A stretch of DNA of 64,000 bases from Aliishimia sp963721175 (GTDB lineage Bacteria > Pseudomonadota > Alphaproteobacteria > Rhodobacterales > Rhodobacteraceae), in the NCBI GenBank assembly GCA_963721175.1, contig CAVRIG010000026.1, positions 310,001 to 374,000 of the forward strand, read 5' to 3'. Positions 37,022 through 47,051 of the stretch are shown here, one piece after another. How positions within the stretch are numbered: the stretch's first letter is position 1; every line of letters starts with the position of its first letter. The position numbers and the translations under genes are program-made. The notes under the pieces are model-generated. The model was not told the DNA's origin. It was given only the letters and a program-made list of their open reading frames with translations, and ran no database searches.

Positions 37022-40000
37022 TCAGGCGTGGTCCGGTGCGGCACCCTGAGGGTCGGTCTCCTCGTCGGAGGCGTCGGACCAACCCACCCGCTCCGCGATC
37101 CGCGCCGAAAGTGCCGCGTAGGCCGGAACCGCGAGCAGGACGAGCATCGACCCGACGACAACCCCGAAACCCAGCGAAACCGCCGTGGGGATCAGGAACT
37201 GCGCCTGCAGCGATGTCTCGAGAATGAGCGGAGAGATACCGAGGAACGTCGTCAGGGTCGTGAGCAGGATCGGCCGGAAGCGTCGCGCGACGGCCTCCGG
37301 CAGCGCGTCGTTCCAGTCCACGCCCTCCGCCATCAGCGCCTCGTATTCGTTGAGCAGCAGCAGCGACGCATTGATCAGGATGCCCGACAGTCCGATGATC
37401 CCGAACATCGACAACAGCGTCAGGTTCAGCCCCAGCAGCGCGTGCCCCCCGATCGCGCCCACCAGCGCGAAGGGGACCGTCAGCAGGATGATGAGCGGCC
37501 GCGCGTAGGATCGGAACGCCAGCGCCAGAAGCGCGAAGATCGCGAAGAGCGCCAGGATGAAGTTCTGCGCGAGCGCCGGACCGAAGCGCGACTGTTCCTC
37601 CTGTTCGCCGCCATACCTGATTTCGACGCTGGGGTAGTCCTCCTGAATCCGGGGCAGCAGGGTTTGCCGCACATAAGTCGATTCCGCGCCGCCGGAGGTG
37701 ATCGCGGTGTCGACATCGGCCTCGATCGAGGTGATCCGGCGGGTGTCGAGCCGGGTGATCGTCGTCGGCGCCGGCTGCCGGGTCAGATCGGCGATGGCGC
37801 CGATAGGCACGAAGGCGTCGCCCACCGGGATGCGGTATTGCTGCAGGTCGGCCAGCGTCTCGCGTTCGGACGCAGGCAGCCGGACCCTCAGTTCGACCTC
37901 CTCCTCGTTGCGCAGGATCTCTCCCGCAATCTCGCCGAAAGTCGCGTCGCGCACCGCGTTGGCGATCTGCGCGAGCGACACACCCAGGGCGGCACCTTCC
38001 TCGCGCAGGGTGACGACGATCTCTTCGGAGGCGGTCGCTTCGCTGTCGCGGATGCCGTAGACGCCGCTTCGGCCCGCCAGCGCGTCGGTGATCCGCTCCA
38101 CCGCGCCCAGCCGTGCTTCCTCGGTCGCCGCGGAGACCCGCAGCGAGATCGGCGCGCCGGCCCCGACGATGGCGGAGGAGAAGGTCAGTTCCCGCGCGCC
38201 CGGGATCTCCCCGGTCTCGCGGCGCCAGACCTCGGTGAAGCGTTGCGCGGCGAAGCCGCGGGTTTCCGCATCCTCGATCCGCAGCTCAATGGTGGCTTCG
38301 TTGGCGGCCCCTCCCGTTCCTCCCTCCGGATCCCCGGACGCAGCCTGGAAGCCGATGGAGATTGCTGTCGCGCGCAGGACGTCGTCCTTGTCGGCTCCTT
38401 CAGTCTCGCCGGCCACGATCTCGGCCGCGCGCGCCGCGGCATCGGCGATCCGCCTGGCTTCCTCGAGCGTGCGGGGCAGAGCCGTGCCCGATGGCAGGAC
38501 CAGCCGCGCGGAAACAGTGTTGCCCTCGATCTCCGGGAAGAACACGAACCGGACCACCCCGGAGCTCATCGCCGAGAAGCTGCCAATCAGGATCGCGAGA
38601 CAGAGGCAGATGGTGAAGAACGGCTGCGCCACCGAAAAACCGGCGAGCCGCCGCATCGGCCCGTCGGCGAACCGGTCGATGCCCGCGCCCACGATCCCGC
38701 GCAGCCGGTCGGTGACGCGGCGCGGAGAGAACCGGCGGGGCGGCCCGGTGCCGACATGCGACAGATGCTGCGGCAGGATGAAGAAGCTTTCGACCAGCGA
38801 CATCGTCAGCACCATGATGACCACTGCGGCCACCGGGGAGATGAAGGATCCCGACGTCCCCGGCAGGAACAGCAGCGGCACGAAGGCGGCGACGGTGGTG
38901 GCGACGGCGAAGAAGACCGGCCGCGCCATCCGCGTGGCGCCGGAAATCGCCGCCTTGCGCCCGTCCTTCGTTTCCTGCCGCTCCGAATAGACCCGTTCGC
39001 CCACCACGATCGCATCGTCCACCACGATCCCCAGTGCCAGGATGAAGCCGAAGAGCGACAACTGGTTGATGGTGATCCCGAAAAGCTGCATCAGCGCGAA
39101 GGCGCCGACGAAGGCCACGACGATCCCGGCCGACACCCAAGCCGCGATCCGCAGATCGAGCGTCAACGCGAGCAGGAGCAGGATAAGTGCTGCACCGATG
39201 GCCGCGTTCTTGGCCAGAAGCTGGATCCGGCCCCTGAGGTTTTCGGCCTCGTTCGACCATTCGATGACCTCGATGGATGGCGGCAGGCCGGGCTTCAGCC
39301 GGTTCTCTACATAGTCCTTGGATGTGTCGACGAGTTCCAGCAACTGCTCCTCGCCCGCCCGGAAGATCGACAGGAACACAGCCGGTTCGTCGCCGAGAAG
39401 CGCCGTGATGGGCTGCTCCGCCAAGTCGTCTTCGATCTCGGCGATCTGGTCGAGCGGCACCGACACGCCGTTCTCGCCGCGGATGACCGGAAGCTCGGCG
39501 ATCCGTTCGCCCACCGAACGTTCGCCCAAGGTGCGGACCTGGACGCGCGCGTCGCCGGATTGGAGCGTGCCGCCGGACAGATCCAGGTTCTCGCCGCGGA
39601 TCCGGTCGGCCAGCCCCGCAATCGACAGACCGTAGGCGCGCAGCGTGTCCTGGCTGACCTCGATCCCGATCTCGTCCACGGGCACGCCGGTGACCTCGAC
39701 GGTCGACACACCCTCCAGCGCGAGCAGTTCCTGCCGCGCGTTCTGGGCCACGTCCTTCAAAAGCGCGCGGTCGATCTCGCCCGACATCACGTACTGGATG
39801 GCGAGTTCCTTCGGTTCGACCTCGACGATGATCGGCGTTTCGGCGCCGTCGGGAAAGACCGTGATCCCCTCCACCTCCGTCTCGATGTCGTCGCGCACCG
39901 TCTCCACATTGGCGGAGCGCAGGACCGATACCGTGACGGCGCCCAGGTCCTGGCTGGCTTGCGCGTCGATCCGGCGGATACCTTCGATCGACCGGATCGC

Positions 40001-40210
40001 GTTCTCGATCGGCTGGACGACGCCATCCGACACCTCCTGCGGCGTAGCGCCGGGATAGGCGACGGTGATCCGCACGGTGCCTGTATTGATCTCCGGAAAG
40101 CTCTTCACCGTCAGGTTGGTCATCGCGAAGACGCCCGCCAGCAGCAGCGCCGCCATCAGCAGGTTCGGCAACACGCGGTTGCGCAGCGCGAGTTCGATCG
40201 GGTGCGTCAC
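37022..40210 (-). CDS. RND efflux pump permease (AcrB/MexB type)
   Basis: 1062 residues, intact. Inner-membrane proton-driven exporter of drugs or toxic compounds. It has the twelve-helix RND plan with two large periplasmic loops: FPEINTGTVRITVAYPGATP after helix 1, LGIVVDDAIVVGERVYSERQ with the two proton-relay Asp residues in helix 4, and GIIGLSGILINASLLLLNEY in the second half. The GTG at 40210 overlaps the stop of the adaptor gene by 4 nt. No outer-membrane channel gene is adjacent, so it probably uses one encoded elsewhere. Substrate unknown. Confidence 0.9.
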   Translation of the reverse strand: MTHPIELALRNRVLPNLLMAALLLAGVFAMTNLTVKSFPEINTGTVRITVAYPGATPQEVSDGVVQPIENAIRSIEGIRRIDAQASQDLGAVTVSVLRSANVETVRDDIETEVEGITVFPDGAETPIIVEVEPKELAIQYVMSGEIDRALLKDVAQNARQELLALEGVSTVEVTGVPVDEIGIEVSQDTLRAYGLSIAGLADRIRGENLDLSGGTLQSGDARVQVRTLGERSVGERIAELPVIRGENGVSVPLDQIAEIEDDLAEQPITALLGDEPAVFLSIFRAGEEQLLELVDTSKDYVENRLKPGLPPSIEVIEWSNEAENLRGRIQLLAKNAAIGAALILLLLALTLDLRIAAWVSAGIVVAFVGAFALMQLFGITINQLSLFGFILALGIVVDDAIVVGERVYSERQETKDGRKAAISGATRMARPVFFAVATTVAAFVPLLFLPGTSGSFISPVAAVVIMVLTMSLVESFFILPQHLSHVGTGPPRRFSPRRVTDRLRGIVGAGIDRFADGPMRRLAGFSVAQPFFTICLCLAILIGSFSAMSSGVVRFVFFPEIEGNTVSARLVLPSGTALPRTLEEARRIADAAARAAEIVAGETEGADKDDVLRATAISIGFQAASGDPEGGTGGAANEATIELRIEDAETRGFAAQRFTEVWRRETGEIPGARELTFSSAIVGAGAPISLRVSAATEEARLGAVERITDALAGRSGVYGIRDSEATASEEIVVTLREEGAALGVSLAQIANAVRDATFGEIAGEILRNEEEVELRVRLPASERETLADLQQYRIPVGDAFVPIGAIADLTRQPAPTTITRLDTRRITSIEADVDTAITSGGAESTYVRQTLLPRIQEDYPSVEIRYGGEQEEQSRFGPALAQNFILALFAIFALLALAFRSYARPLIILLTVPFALVGAIGGHALLGLNLTLLSMFGIIGLSGILINASLLLLNEYEALMAEGVDWNDALPEAVARRFRPILLTTLTTFLGISPLILETSLQAQFLIPTAVSLGFGVVVGSMLVLLAVPAYAALSARIAERVGWSDASDEETDPQGAAPDHA

Positions 40211-41394
40211 TCGCCCTCCGCCTCCGCGGATCTGCCGTTCTCGGAGCCAGCGTCGCCGTCGGATGCGCCGCGCACCCTGACCTCGAGGCCCGGCAGCGGG
40301 TTGCTCAGCTCGGTCAGCAAAATCCTGTCGTCGGGTCCCAGCACGTCGGAGGTGACGAAGACCTCCCCCTCGCCGCGGCGCCGGACCGTGGCCGGCACCT
40401 CTTCGAGCGTATTCTCGGCCGTCACGCGCCACAGCCTGTCGCCGGATTGGAGCGCGCTCGACGGGAGCCGAAAAAGCGCGTCGTCGCTCTCCGGCAGCGG
40501 AATGGTGGCGGTCACGAGGGCATTCAGCACAAGTTCGCGCCCCTCCGCGAAGGGATCGGCCACCTGCACGACGATCTCGACGGTTCGCGCCGCGCCCTCG
40601 AGCACCGGGGAGAGCGCGGAGATCGTGCCCATGAGCGTCCCGCCATCGTCGCTATCCCCCTCCCCGTGTTGGATCTGCACCTGCCGCCCGACGAGGTCGC
40701 CGCCACGCCGGAGACGCCGCAAATCCTGCTCGTTCAGGCCCACACGGACCTCGGCCACATCGGCCGACACCAGCGTTCCGATCGACGTGCCGACTTGCAG
40801 AAGCTGCCCGGTCGAGGCGTCCTCGGCAACCACGAGCGCGTCGAACGGTGCGCGCAGGCGCGTGTCGTCCAGCCGCAGCCGCGCTGCCTCGAGCGCCGCG
40901 CGGGCTTGCTCGACCCCAGCCTTCGCAGCGGCGGCATCGGCGCGGGCGCGTTCCAGATCCGCCTCCGCGGCAAAATTGTCCTCCGCCAGCTCCTCGCGTC
41001 GCAACAACTGAGCCGTCGCCTGCGCTGCGGCGGCTTCGGCACTGCCTAGGTCGGCTTCGGCCCGTGCGATCTCGGTCTCCACGGTGCGCGCTTCGAGGCG
41101 GATCAGCAGGTCGCCCTCCGCGACCCGGGAGCCGAGCCTGAAGCCTGCGCCGATCTCGACGATCCGGCCGGAAATCTCGGTGGCGACCTCTATACGCTCC
41201 GCTGCCCGCACGAACCCGGTTTCGGTGATCGCGGGCGGGACGGCGGCGCGCTCCGGCCGCCCGACCTCCACCAGCGCGGCCAGGGGCGGCGCGGGCTCTT
41301 CCTGCTCCTGCAGTCTGCCGGCGAGAACGACGGCGGCGATTCCGGCCGCGACGAGGACAAGCCCGCCGAGGGCGAAGAGGATCCTGCTCAGCAT
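40207..41394 (-). CDS. RND efflux periplasmic adaptor subunit (membrane fusion protein)
   Basis: 395 residues. An N-terminal membrane anchor (ILFALGGLVLVAAGIAAVVL), then a split lipoyl domain (VEVATEISGRIVEIGAGFRL; RAPFDALVVAEDASTGQLLQ), separated by a long alpha-helical hairpin rich in Ala, Glu and Arg, then beta-barrel and membrane-proximal domains. It links the inner-membrane pump to an outer-membrane channel. The acidic C-terminal tail (SDGDAGSENGRSAEAEGE) is unusual. First gene of the pump operon. Confidence 0.88.
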   Translation of the reverse strand: MLSRILFALGGLVLVAAGIAAVVLAGRLQEQEEPAPPLAALVEVGRPERAAVPPAITETGFVRAAERIEVATEISGRIVEIGAGFRLGSRVAEGDLLIRLEARTVETEIARAEADLGSAEAAAAQATAQLLRREELAEDNFAAEADLERARADAAAAKAGVEQARAALEAARLRLDDTRLRAPFDALVVAEDASTGQLLQVGTSIGTLVSADVAEVRVGLNEQDLRRLRRGGDLVGRQVQIQHGEGDSDDGGTLMGTISALSPVLEGAARTVEIVVQVADPFAEGRELVLNALVTATIPLPESDDALFRLPSSALQSGDRLWRVTAENTLEEVPATVRRRGEGEVFVTSDVLGPDDRILLTELSNPLPGLEVRVRGASDGDAGSENGRSAEAEGE

Positions 41395-41486
41395 CGCCGA
41401 GTGAACCAGTCAAACAAGTACATGTTAGCCCACATAGCGGGCAGCCGGCGAACGTCGAGGCACGAACGGAAACCCACAGGCCTCGA

Positions 41487-42389
41487 TCAGGCCTCCCCCG
41501 GTGGGCGTGCCTCCCCGCGCGTCACGGCGAGGGCCGAGACCACGATCACCAGCGCCGCGAGGAGCGTGTGAAGCCCCGGCATCTCGGCAAAGAGAAGTAG
41601 CCCAGCCGCCATCGAGAAGACGAGCCTGAGATAGGGGAACGGCGCCAGCGCCGAAACCTCGCCGACCCTGTAGGCCTCGATCGTCAGAAGCATGCCCGCC
41701 GTCCCGAGACCGCCGGAGAGCGCAAGGAAGGGCAGGATGCCGGGAGCGATCGGACGCCAGTCCGCCACCAGAACCGGCAGCGTGCCCAGCGTCGCGACGA
41801 GGCCGATGTAGAACATGATCGTGGCCGTCGGCTCCGTCCGTGCCAGGATCCGGTTCTGGAAGATCAGCGCCGAGCCCGCAAGTGCCGCGCCGAGTCCCGC
41901 CACCACGCCGAGCGGCGCGGCACCTCTCACGCCGAGATCCGGCGCGGTGGCGAGCGCGATGCCGGAAAAGCCGAGGACCGTCATCGCCCAGCGACGCCCG
42001 CTCACCCGCTCCCCCAGGATAGGGCCCGCCAGCAGCACCACGAAGAGCGAGGTCGAGAAGGTCAGGATCGTGGCCAGCGCCAGGTCCAGCGCCTGGAAAC
42101 TGCGGTAATAGAGCCACCAGCAGAGCAGGCTGGTCAGGCCGCGCAGCAGGTGCAGGCCGGGCCGGCGGGTCGCCAGTTGGCTTCTGCGCCGCGGCAGGAG
42201 CCACAGCGAAACGACAGCAAGCTGCATGACGGCGCGGGCAAAGACGATCTGGCCGTCGCTCGCTCTGCCATCGAGCAGCCGCACCGCGATGACCTCGCCG
42301 GTGAAGAAGAGCGCGCCCGACACAAGAAGTACCGCGCCGCGCAGGTTGTCGACGGGCTGCGACGCGGGGACGGCTCTGCCTCGGCTCAC
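41487..42389 (-). CDS. DMT family (EamA) transporter
   Basis: 300 residues, ten hydrophobic segments in two EamA repeats: GAVLLVSGALFFTGEVIAVR and VVAGLGAALAGSALIFQNRI begin the halves. Members export metabolites or amino acids. Starts with GTG at 42389, overlapping the stop of the peptidase gene; it is the last gene of the MarR-led operon, so it may export a product or by-product of that pathway. Confidence 0.85.
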   Translation of the reverse strand: MSRGRAVPASQPVDNLRGAVLLVSGALFFTGEVIAVRLLDGRASDGQIVFARAVMQLAVVSLWLLPRRRSQLATRRPGLHLLRGLTSLLCWWLYYRSFQALDLALATILTFSTSLFVVLLAGPILGERVSGRRWAMTVLGFSGIALATAPDLGVRGAAPLGVVAGLGAALAGSALIFQNRILARTEPTATIMFYIGLVATLGTLPVLVADWRPIAPGILPFLALSGGLGTAGMLLTIEAYRVGEVSALAPFPYLRLVFSMAAGLLLFAEMPGLHTLLAALVIVVSALAVTRGEARPPGEA

Positions 42390-43795
42390 GGTCGGAAGGA
42401 CGCGTAATCGGCCGGACTATGCGCGCCCACGCGACGGATCAGCGTCACCCACGCCGCCAGCCCCTCGTCGATGGCCGACAGGCGCAGGAATTCGTTCGGC
42501 GCGTGGTAATCCTCGTCGGCGGTGGAGAACGAGAACATCACCGTATCGAGCCCGAGCGTCCGGCGCACGATGTCTGTCAGGGGCAGCGTTGCCCCGATCC
42601 GCACGCGAATTGGACGATCGCCGGTTGTGGCTTCCAGCGCGTCCTCCGCCGCCACGAGAAGGGGGTGGTCGTCGGGGATGGCATAGGCGCCGGTCCAGCC
42701 GCGCTCGTCGGTGACCTGCAGCGTCGCGCCGGGCGGGCAATGCGCCAGGAGGTGCGCGAGCACCGCATCCCGCGCACGGGCCGGCTCCTGTCCCGGTGCC
42801 AGCCGCATGGTGAACTTCGCGTGCGCCTCGTTCGGGATCACGGTCTTGGCGCCCGCTCCGGTATACCCGCCCCACATGCCGTTCACCTCGAGCGTCGGAC
42901 GCAGCCAGAGCCGTTCGAGGAACCCGTATCCCGGCTCGCCCGCGGGTTCGGTCCCGAGGTCGGCGAAAAGGCGCGTCTCGTCGAAGGGTATGGCGGCAAT
43001 TGCGGCGCGTTCCTCCGCCGTGGGCTCGGCCACGCCATCGGCAAAGCCTTCCACGACGATCCGGCCCTCCGCGTCGCGCAGCCCCGCGATCAGGCCGGCG
43101 AGGACATGGAGCGCGTTGGGCACGACGCCGCCATAGCGGCCGGAATGGAGATCCTTCACCGCCGTGCGAACCGAGATCTCGAACCCGCCATTGCCGCGAT
43201 TGCCGGTGTTGATCGTGGTGAGATCCGCCCGCCAGCGCGCCCCGTCGGCCGACAGCACCGCATCCGCGGCCAGACGCGCGCGGTGCGCATCGAGGATGGC
43301 GGGTAACGACGGGCTCCCGGTTTCTTCTTCGCCCTCCAAGAGGAGCCGCACATTGACCGGGAGCCGCCCTTCCACCTCCAGGAACGCGATCAACGCCTCG
43401 AGCGCGATCAGCATCGGCCCTTTGTCGTCGGACGCCCCGCGCGCGTAGAGCCGCGCGTCCCGTATCGTCGCCTCGAAGGGCGGCGACTGCCACGGCTCCA
43501 ACGGGTCGGGCGGCTGCACGTCGTAGTGGCCGTAGACGATGAGCGTCGGTGCTCCGGGCGCACCCAGCCACTCCGCGTAGATGGCCGGCTGACCGGAGCC
43601 GTCGGGGTTCGACAGCCGGTCGATGCCGGTGAAGCCGCCCTCGGCGAGGCGCGCCTCCAGCAAGCGGCGGGCGCTTTCCATGCCGTCGGCAAAAGCCGGA
43701 TCCGCACCGACTGAACGGCAGGCGATGAGCGCGCCCAACCGGTCGAGCAGCGCGTCACGTTGGCCCAATGCGTGGTCCAGCACGGGATCGTTCAC
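42386..43795 (-). CDS. M20 family metallopeptidase (dipeptidase)
   Basis: 469 residues. Zinc-site motifs: VYGHYDVQPPDPLEPW (first His, and Asp), YARGASDDKGP (bridging Asp), LLEGEEETGSPS (catalytic Glu and ligand Glu), and the late His in DEDYHAPNEFL. The lid domain lies between (VVPNALHVLAGLI onward). The arrangement is that of the large M20 dipeptidases, which cut short peptides or N-acyl amino acids in the cytoplasm. GTG start at 43795 overlaps the SDR stop. In an operon with creatininase and the other genes and beside a peptide-type importer, so its substrate is probably what that importer brings in. Confidence 0.88.
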   Translation of the reverse strand: MNDPVLDHALGQRDALLDRLGALIACRSVGADPAFADGMESARRLLEARLAEGGFTGIDRLSNPDGSGQPAIYAEWLGAPGAPTLIVYGHYDVQPPDPLEPWQSPPFEATIRDARLYARGASDDKGPMLIALEALIAFLEVEGRLPVNVRLLLEGEEETGSPSLPAILDAHRARLAADAVLSADGARWRADLTTINTGNRGNGGFEISVRTAVKDLHSGRYGGVVPNALHVLAGLIAGLRDAEGRIVVEGFADGVAEPTAEERAAIAAIPFDETRLFADLGTEPAGEPGYGFLERLWLRPTLEVNGMWGGYTGAGAKTVIPNEAHAKFTMRLAPGQEPARARDAVLAHLLAHCPPGATLQVTDERGWTGAYAIPDDHPLLVAAEDALEATTGDRPIRVRIGATLPLTDIVRRTLGLDTVMFSFSTADEDYHAPNEFLRLSAIDEGLAAWVTLIRRVGAHSPADYASFRP

Positions 43796-44532
43796 GCCAC
43801 GCCGCCGTCGACCGAGAGCACCTGCCCGGTGACCCAGTCGGCTTCCTCGGACACGAAGAAGGCGACCGCGGCGGCGATGTCCTCGGGCTTGCCCAGGCGC
43901 CGGGTATGGATGCGTTCGATCAGCTGCGCCTGTCCTTCTGGGCCGTAGCTTGCCCATTGCAGTTCCGTCGCGGAGTTCGACAGCACGAAGCCCGGAGCGA
44001 CCGAGTTGACGGTGATCCCGGCGGGTCCGAACTCCAGTGCGAGCTGCTTCGTCAGGCCCACCAGCGCGTGTTTCGACGCGCAATAGGCCTGGATGCGGGT
44101 CAGGCTCGGGCGAAGCCCCGCGCCCGAGGAGATGAAGACCATCCGGCCCCAGCCCGCTTCCTTCATCGCCGGGGCCGTGCCGGCGGCGAGATGGAAGGCG
44201 CTGTCGACATTGGCGGCGAAAATGCGGCGCCAGTCGGCGTCGGACACGTGCTCCACCGGTTGCGCGGTCTGCCCGCAGACACCGCCCGCGGCACTGACCA
44301 CGATCTCAGGCGCCCCCTGCGCGTCGGAGAGGCGGCCAAGCATGTCATTCACCGCGACGCCGTCGCCCAGATCGCAGGGATAGGCGGGCAAGCCGAGCTC
44401 TGCGGCGCGCGCCGCGAGGTCGTCGCCGGGCAGATCGGTGAGCGCGACGTCGTGACCGTCCGCCGCGAGCCGTCGCGCGATCCCGGCACCGATACCACCC
44501 ACCACGCCGGTGACAAGGACCCGGCGCTTCAT
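43792..44532 (-). CDS. SDR family NAD(P)-dependent oxidoreductase
   Basis: 246 residues. VLVTGVVGGIGAGIARRLAA is the nucleotide-binding start (TGxxxGIG); SAAGG stands for NNAG; FISSGAG holds the catalytic Ser; YCASKHAL gives the catalytic Tyr and Lys. An acidic residue after the second strand (LTDLPGDD) suggests NAD(H). Substrate unknown. Overlaps both neighbours by 4 nt. Confidence 0.87.
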   Translation of the reverse strand: MKRRVLVTGVVGGIGAGIARRLAADGHDVALTDLPGDDLAARAAELGLPAYPCDLGDGVAVNDMLGRLSDAQGAPEIVVSAAGGVCGQTAQPVEHVSDADWRRIFAANVDSAFHLAAGTAPAMKEAGWGRMVFISSGAGLRPSLTRIQAYCASKHALVGLTKQLALEFGPAGITVNSVAPGFVLSNSATELQWASYGPEGQAQLIERIHTRRLGKPEDIAAAVAFFVSEEADWVTGQVLSVDGGVA

Positions 44533-45551
44533 GCCATCCGCTCGGCAAGTGCGGCGAACGTGTCAGGTGACAACTCCCGGCGCCCGTCCTCGATGTCGTG
44601 GATCAACTCGACGAGCCGGTCGAGCAGTGGTGTCTTGATACCATGGCCCCTGGCGATCTCCGCCACCGCACCCACCTGCGGGTCGACCTCGGTGCGGCGC
44701 TTGCGCACTGCGAGGTCGCGCCAGATGCCGGTATGAGTCTTCGCGGTCTTCGAGTTGAACTCGGCCAGCGCCGCGAGGCAGGCACGGGCTTGCGTCTCGG
44801 ACGCGCCGGGCATGAACGCCTTCGGGTCGAACCCGTTGAAGGGGCGCGGCGTGACGCCCTCTGCGGACGCGGTTGCCATGACCTCGCGCGCCAGCCCGAT
44901 CAGCGCCGGGCCGCGGGTCGGGATCCGCAAAGTTCGCCGTCATGCTGTCATTGGTGAGCGCCGTGCCGAACAGCATCGCGCCGTAGCCCATCTTGCCCCA
45001 GAGGTAGCCCCAGATGTCGTCGGTCAGCACCGCATCGGGCTCGAAGTGCTGCAAAGTGCGGTGCATCGTCGCGCGTGCGTGCGCGTATCGCCCCGTCGAT
45101 CTCGCCCACCACGACCGCGCCACGGTTGCCGAAGAGGATCCGCCCGGGCTCCAGCCAGTCGGCGCCGAAATTGACGAAGGCGCCCATCGTGCGCTCCGTG
45201 CCCCGCGATCCGGGCGATGACGCGTTCGTTGAGCCCGTTCTGGGCCGACAGCACGAAGCCGTCGGCTGCCAGGTGCGGCAGCAGCGCATGCATCGCGTCT
45301 TCCGTCGCCTGCGCCTTCACGGCGAGGATGATGCGCTGCCATGTGCCGTCGACCTGCCCGGGCGTCACGCAGGGCACCGATTGCATGAACTCCTCCACCG
45401 GCCCTTCGATCCGCAGGCCGGGGTCGGAGCAGGCGGTCACGTGTTCGTCCACGATATCGACCATTCTGACCGGGACACCGGCCCGCGCGAGGTAGGCGCC
45501 GATCGTGCCGCCGATGGCACCGGCGCCCCAGATCAGGATCTCGTCAGTCAT
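44529..45551 (-). CDS. Ketopantoate reductase-like (ApbA/PanE family) protein, three frame changes
   Basis: About 339 residues after removing one base near 45205, 45085 and 44928, an exact multiple of three. EILIWGAGAIGGTIGAYLAR is the NADP site; ILAVKAQATEDAMHALLPHL and LSAQNGLNERVIA hold the family's Lys and Asn; the C-terminal helical domain has the Lys/Asn/Glu region (KTAKTHTGIWRDLAVRKRRT). In this operon it is unlikely to make pantothenate and more likely reduces or oxidises a 2-oxo/2-hydroxy acid of the pathway. Confidence 0.78.
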
Positions 45552-45557
45552 GGTCGC

Positions 45558-46271
45558 TCACGTCGTCAGCTCGGGCCACGGCCCCTCCAGCGCCTCGCGC
45601 GTCTCCGCCACGCCGACGTCCCAGAGCGCCAGCATCTCCGTGTCGGGGCGCTGCCACGGCCCGCCGAACGCGCCGTCGCCCATGATCTCACGCGCCTGCG
45701 CGGGCGGGCTGGCGCGCATCAGGCCGAAGTCGAATTGCGGCTTCTCGCCCTCGGGCGCGGGGGTCTGCGCCAGCCGCGTCCAGGGGAAGTTCTCCATCCA
45801 GTTGGCGTGGCTGCCGGTCGGGTCGATCTCCTGCATCTTCGCCCAGGTCCGCGGCGCCTTCCACCACTCGTGGAATCGGATGGAGACGTCGCCCCAGTCG
45901 GCCATCAGTTCGAGCGCGAGCGGACCCACCGGCGCGTTGCCGCCGTGACCGGACACGACGAGAATGTGCCGGAACCCTGCGCGGCGGACCGAGGCGAGCA
46001 CGTCGCGCATCACCGCAAGCAGCGTCTCCACCCGCAGCGACACCGTGCCCGGATAGGCGGTGAAGTAGGGCGCGAGGCCGTAGGGCATCACCGGGAAGAC
46101 CGGAACGCTCAGCGGCTCGGCGGCGTCGAGCGACACCTTCTCCGCGAGGATGCAATCGACGCAGAGCGACAGCTGCGCGTGCTGCTCGGTCGATCCGATG
46201 GGCACGATGCAGCGCGGGTCGCGGGCGGCTGCTGCCTCGACATCCATCCAGTTCATCTCGGCGATCTTCAT
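45558..46271 (-). CDS. Creatininase family amidohydrolase
   Basis: 237 residues. CIVPIGSTEQHAQLSLCVDC supplies the metal-binding Glu, His and Asp; ILVVSGHGGNAPVGPLAL the second His motif; RFHEWW lies in the active-site wall. Creatininase relatives open cyclic amides or related ureide-type bonds. With the peptidase and the importer this suggests breakdown of an amide-containing compound. It overlaps the MarR gene by 4 nt and stops 6 nt before the ApbA-like gene. Confidence 0.87.
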   Translation of the reverse strand: MKIAEMNWMDVEAAAARDPRCIVPIGSTEQHAQLSLCVDCILAEKVSLDAAEPLSVPVFPVMPYGLAPYFTAYPGTVSLRVETLLAVMRDVLASVRRAGFRHILVVSGHGGNAPVGPLALELMADWGDVSIRFHEWWKAPRTWAKMQEIDPTGSHANWMENFPWTRLAQTPAPEGEKPQFDFGLMRASPPAQAREIMGDGAFGGPWQRPDTEMLALWDVGVAETREALEGPWPELTT

Positions 46272-46903
46272 ACACGCTTCTCCGCAGGTTCAGGGGTTCG
46301 CGGGTCTGCCAGGTCCCGCTCGGGGTCGTTGAGCGTGTCGGGCCAGTCGTCGCCCGCGCGCACGATCTTGGCCAGCAGATCGGAGAGTGTCTTCTGCTCG
46401 TGCGTGTCGAGCGAGGACAGCATCATCCGTTCGAAGTTCTCGAACGCAGGCAGCGTCTCCTCGAAGAGCCGCCAGCCGTCGGCGGAGAGGCTGAGCGGCT
46501 GGTTCCGCCCGCCGCCGGGCAGCGTGTCGCGCAGGATCAGGCCCAGATCCTCCAGCCGCGCGATGGCACGCGACAGCGTGTTCTTGGGAAATCCGGACGT
46601 CTCGGAGATGTCGCGCGCCTGCCCGCCATCCGACAGCGCCAGCGAATAGACCACGACATACTCCACCCGGCTCAGTCCCCGCGTCCGCTGCACCCAGTCA
46701 TAGAGCGGCGTGTTGTAACGCAGCGCGAGGTAGTTCAGCCGGAACGCCAGCCAGCACGGGTTGTCCCAGAGCTTGGCCTGCAGCATCCGTTCGATGCCGA
46801 GCCCACCGTCGGCGGAGGCCGCACGCCGCGCCGCGACCGTATTGGGCGACACGGACTCCGATGGGTCATCGTCGTCGTCGCCGGCTGATGGTTTTTCGAT
46901 CAT
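46268..46903 (-). CDS. MarR-type transcriptional regulator
   Basis: 211 residues if started at MIEKPSAGDDD (46903). A winged-helix domain follows an acidic N-terminal extension: LSRVEYVVVYSLALSDGGQA, SETSGFPKNTLSRAIARLED (recognition helix) and LILRDTLPGGGRNQPLSLSA (wing), with the dimer helices on both sides. First gene of the minus-strand operon and divergent from the ABC importer, so it probably controls both in response to the pathway compound. A longer reading to 47131 enters the divergent gene and is not used. Confidence 0.82.
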   Translation of the reverse strand: MIEKPSAGDDDDDPSESVSPNTVAARRAASADGGLGIERMLQAKLWDNPCWLAFRLNYLALRYNTPLYDWVQRTRGLSRVEYVVVYSLALSDGGQARDISETSGFPKNTLSRAIARLEDLGLILRDTLPGGGRNQPLSLSADGWRLFEETLPAFENFERMMLSSLDTHEQKTLSDLLAKIVRAGDDWPDTLNDPERDLADPRTPEPAEKRV

Positions 46904-47051
46904 TTCCCGGTCGCGGTCCCGTCGCAGCGCGCGTGTTCCATATCGAACTTGACTGTCGGGAGTGTACCGCTCATCGTCAAGAGGCAAGTTCCAAATCGAA
47001 ATCGGACCCTCGGGCGAACCGGCGGCCATATGCAAGACAATGGGGAAAAGG

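Noticed and set aside
37028..41011. Very long plus-strand open frame (over 1300 codons) opposite the RND pump
   Set aside because: It is antisense to a gene pair with all RND and adaptor motifs; the protein is Arg/Gly/Asp/Gln-rich without domains, as expected from the complementary frame of GC-rich coding DNA.
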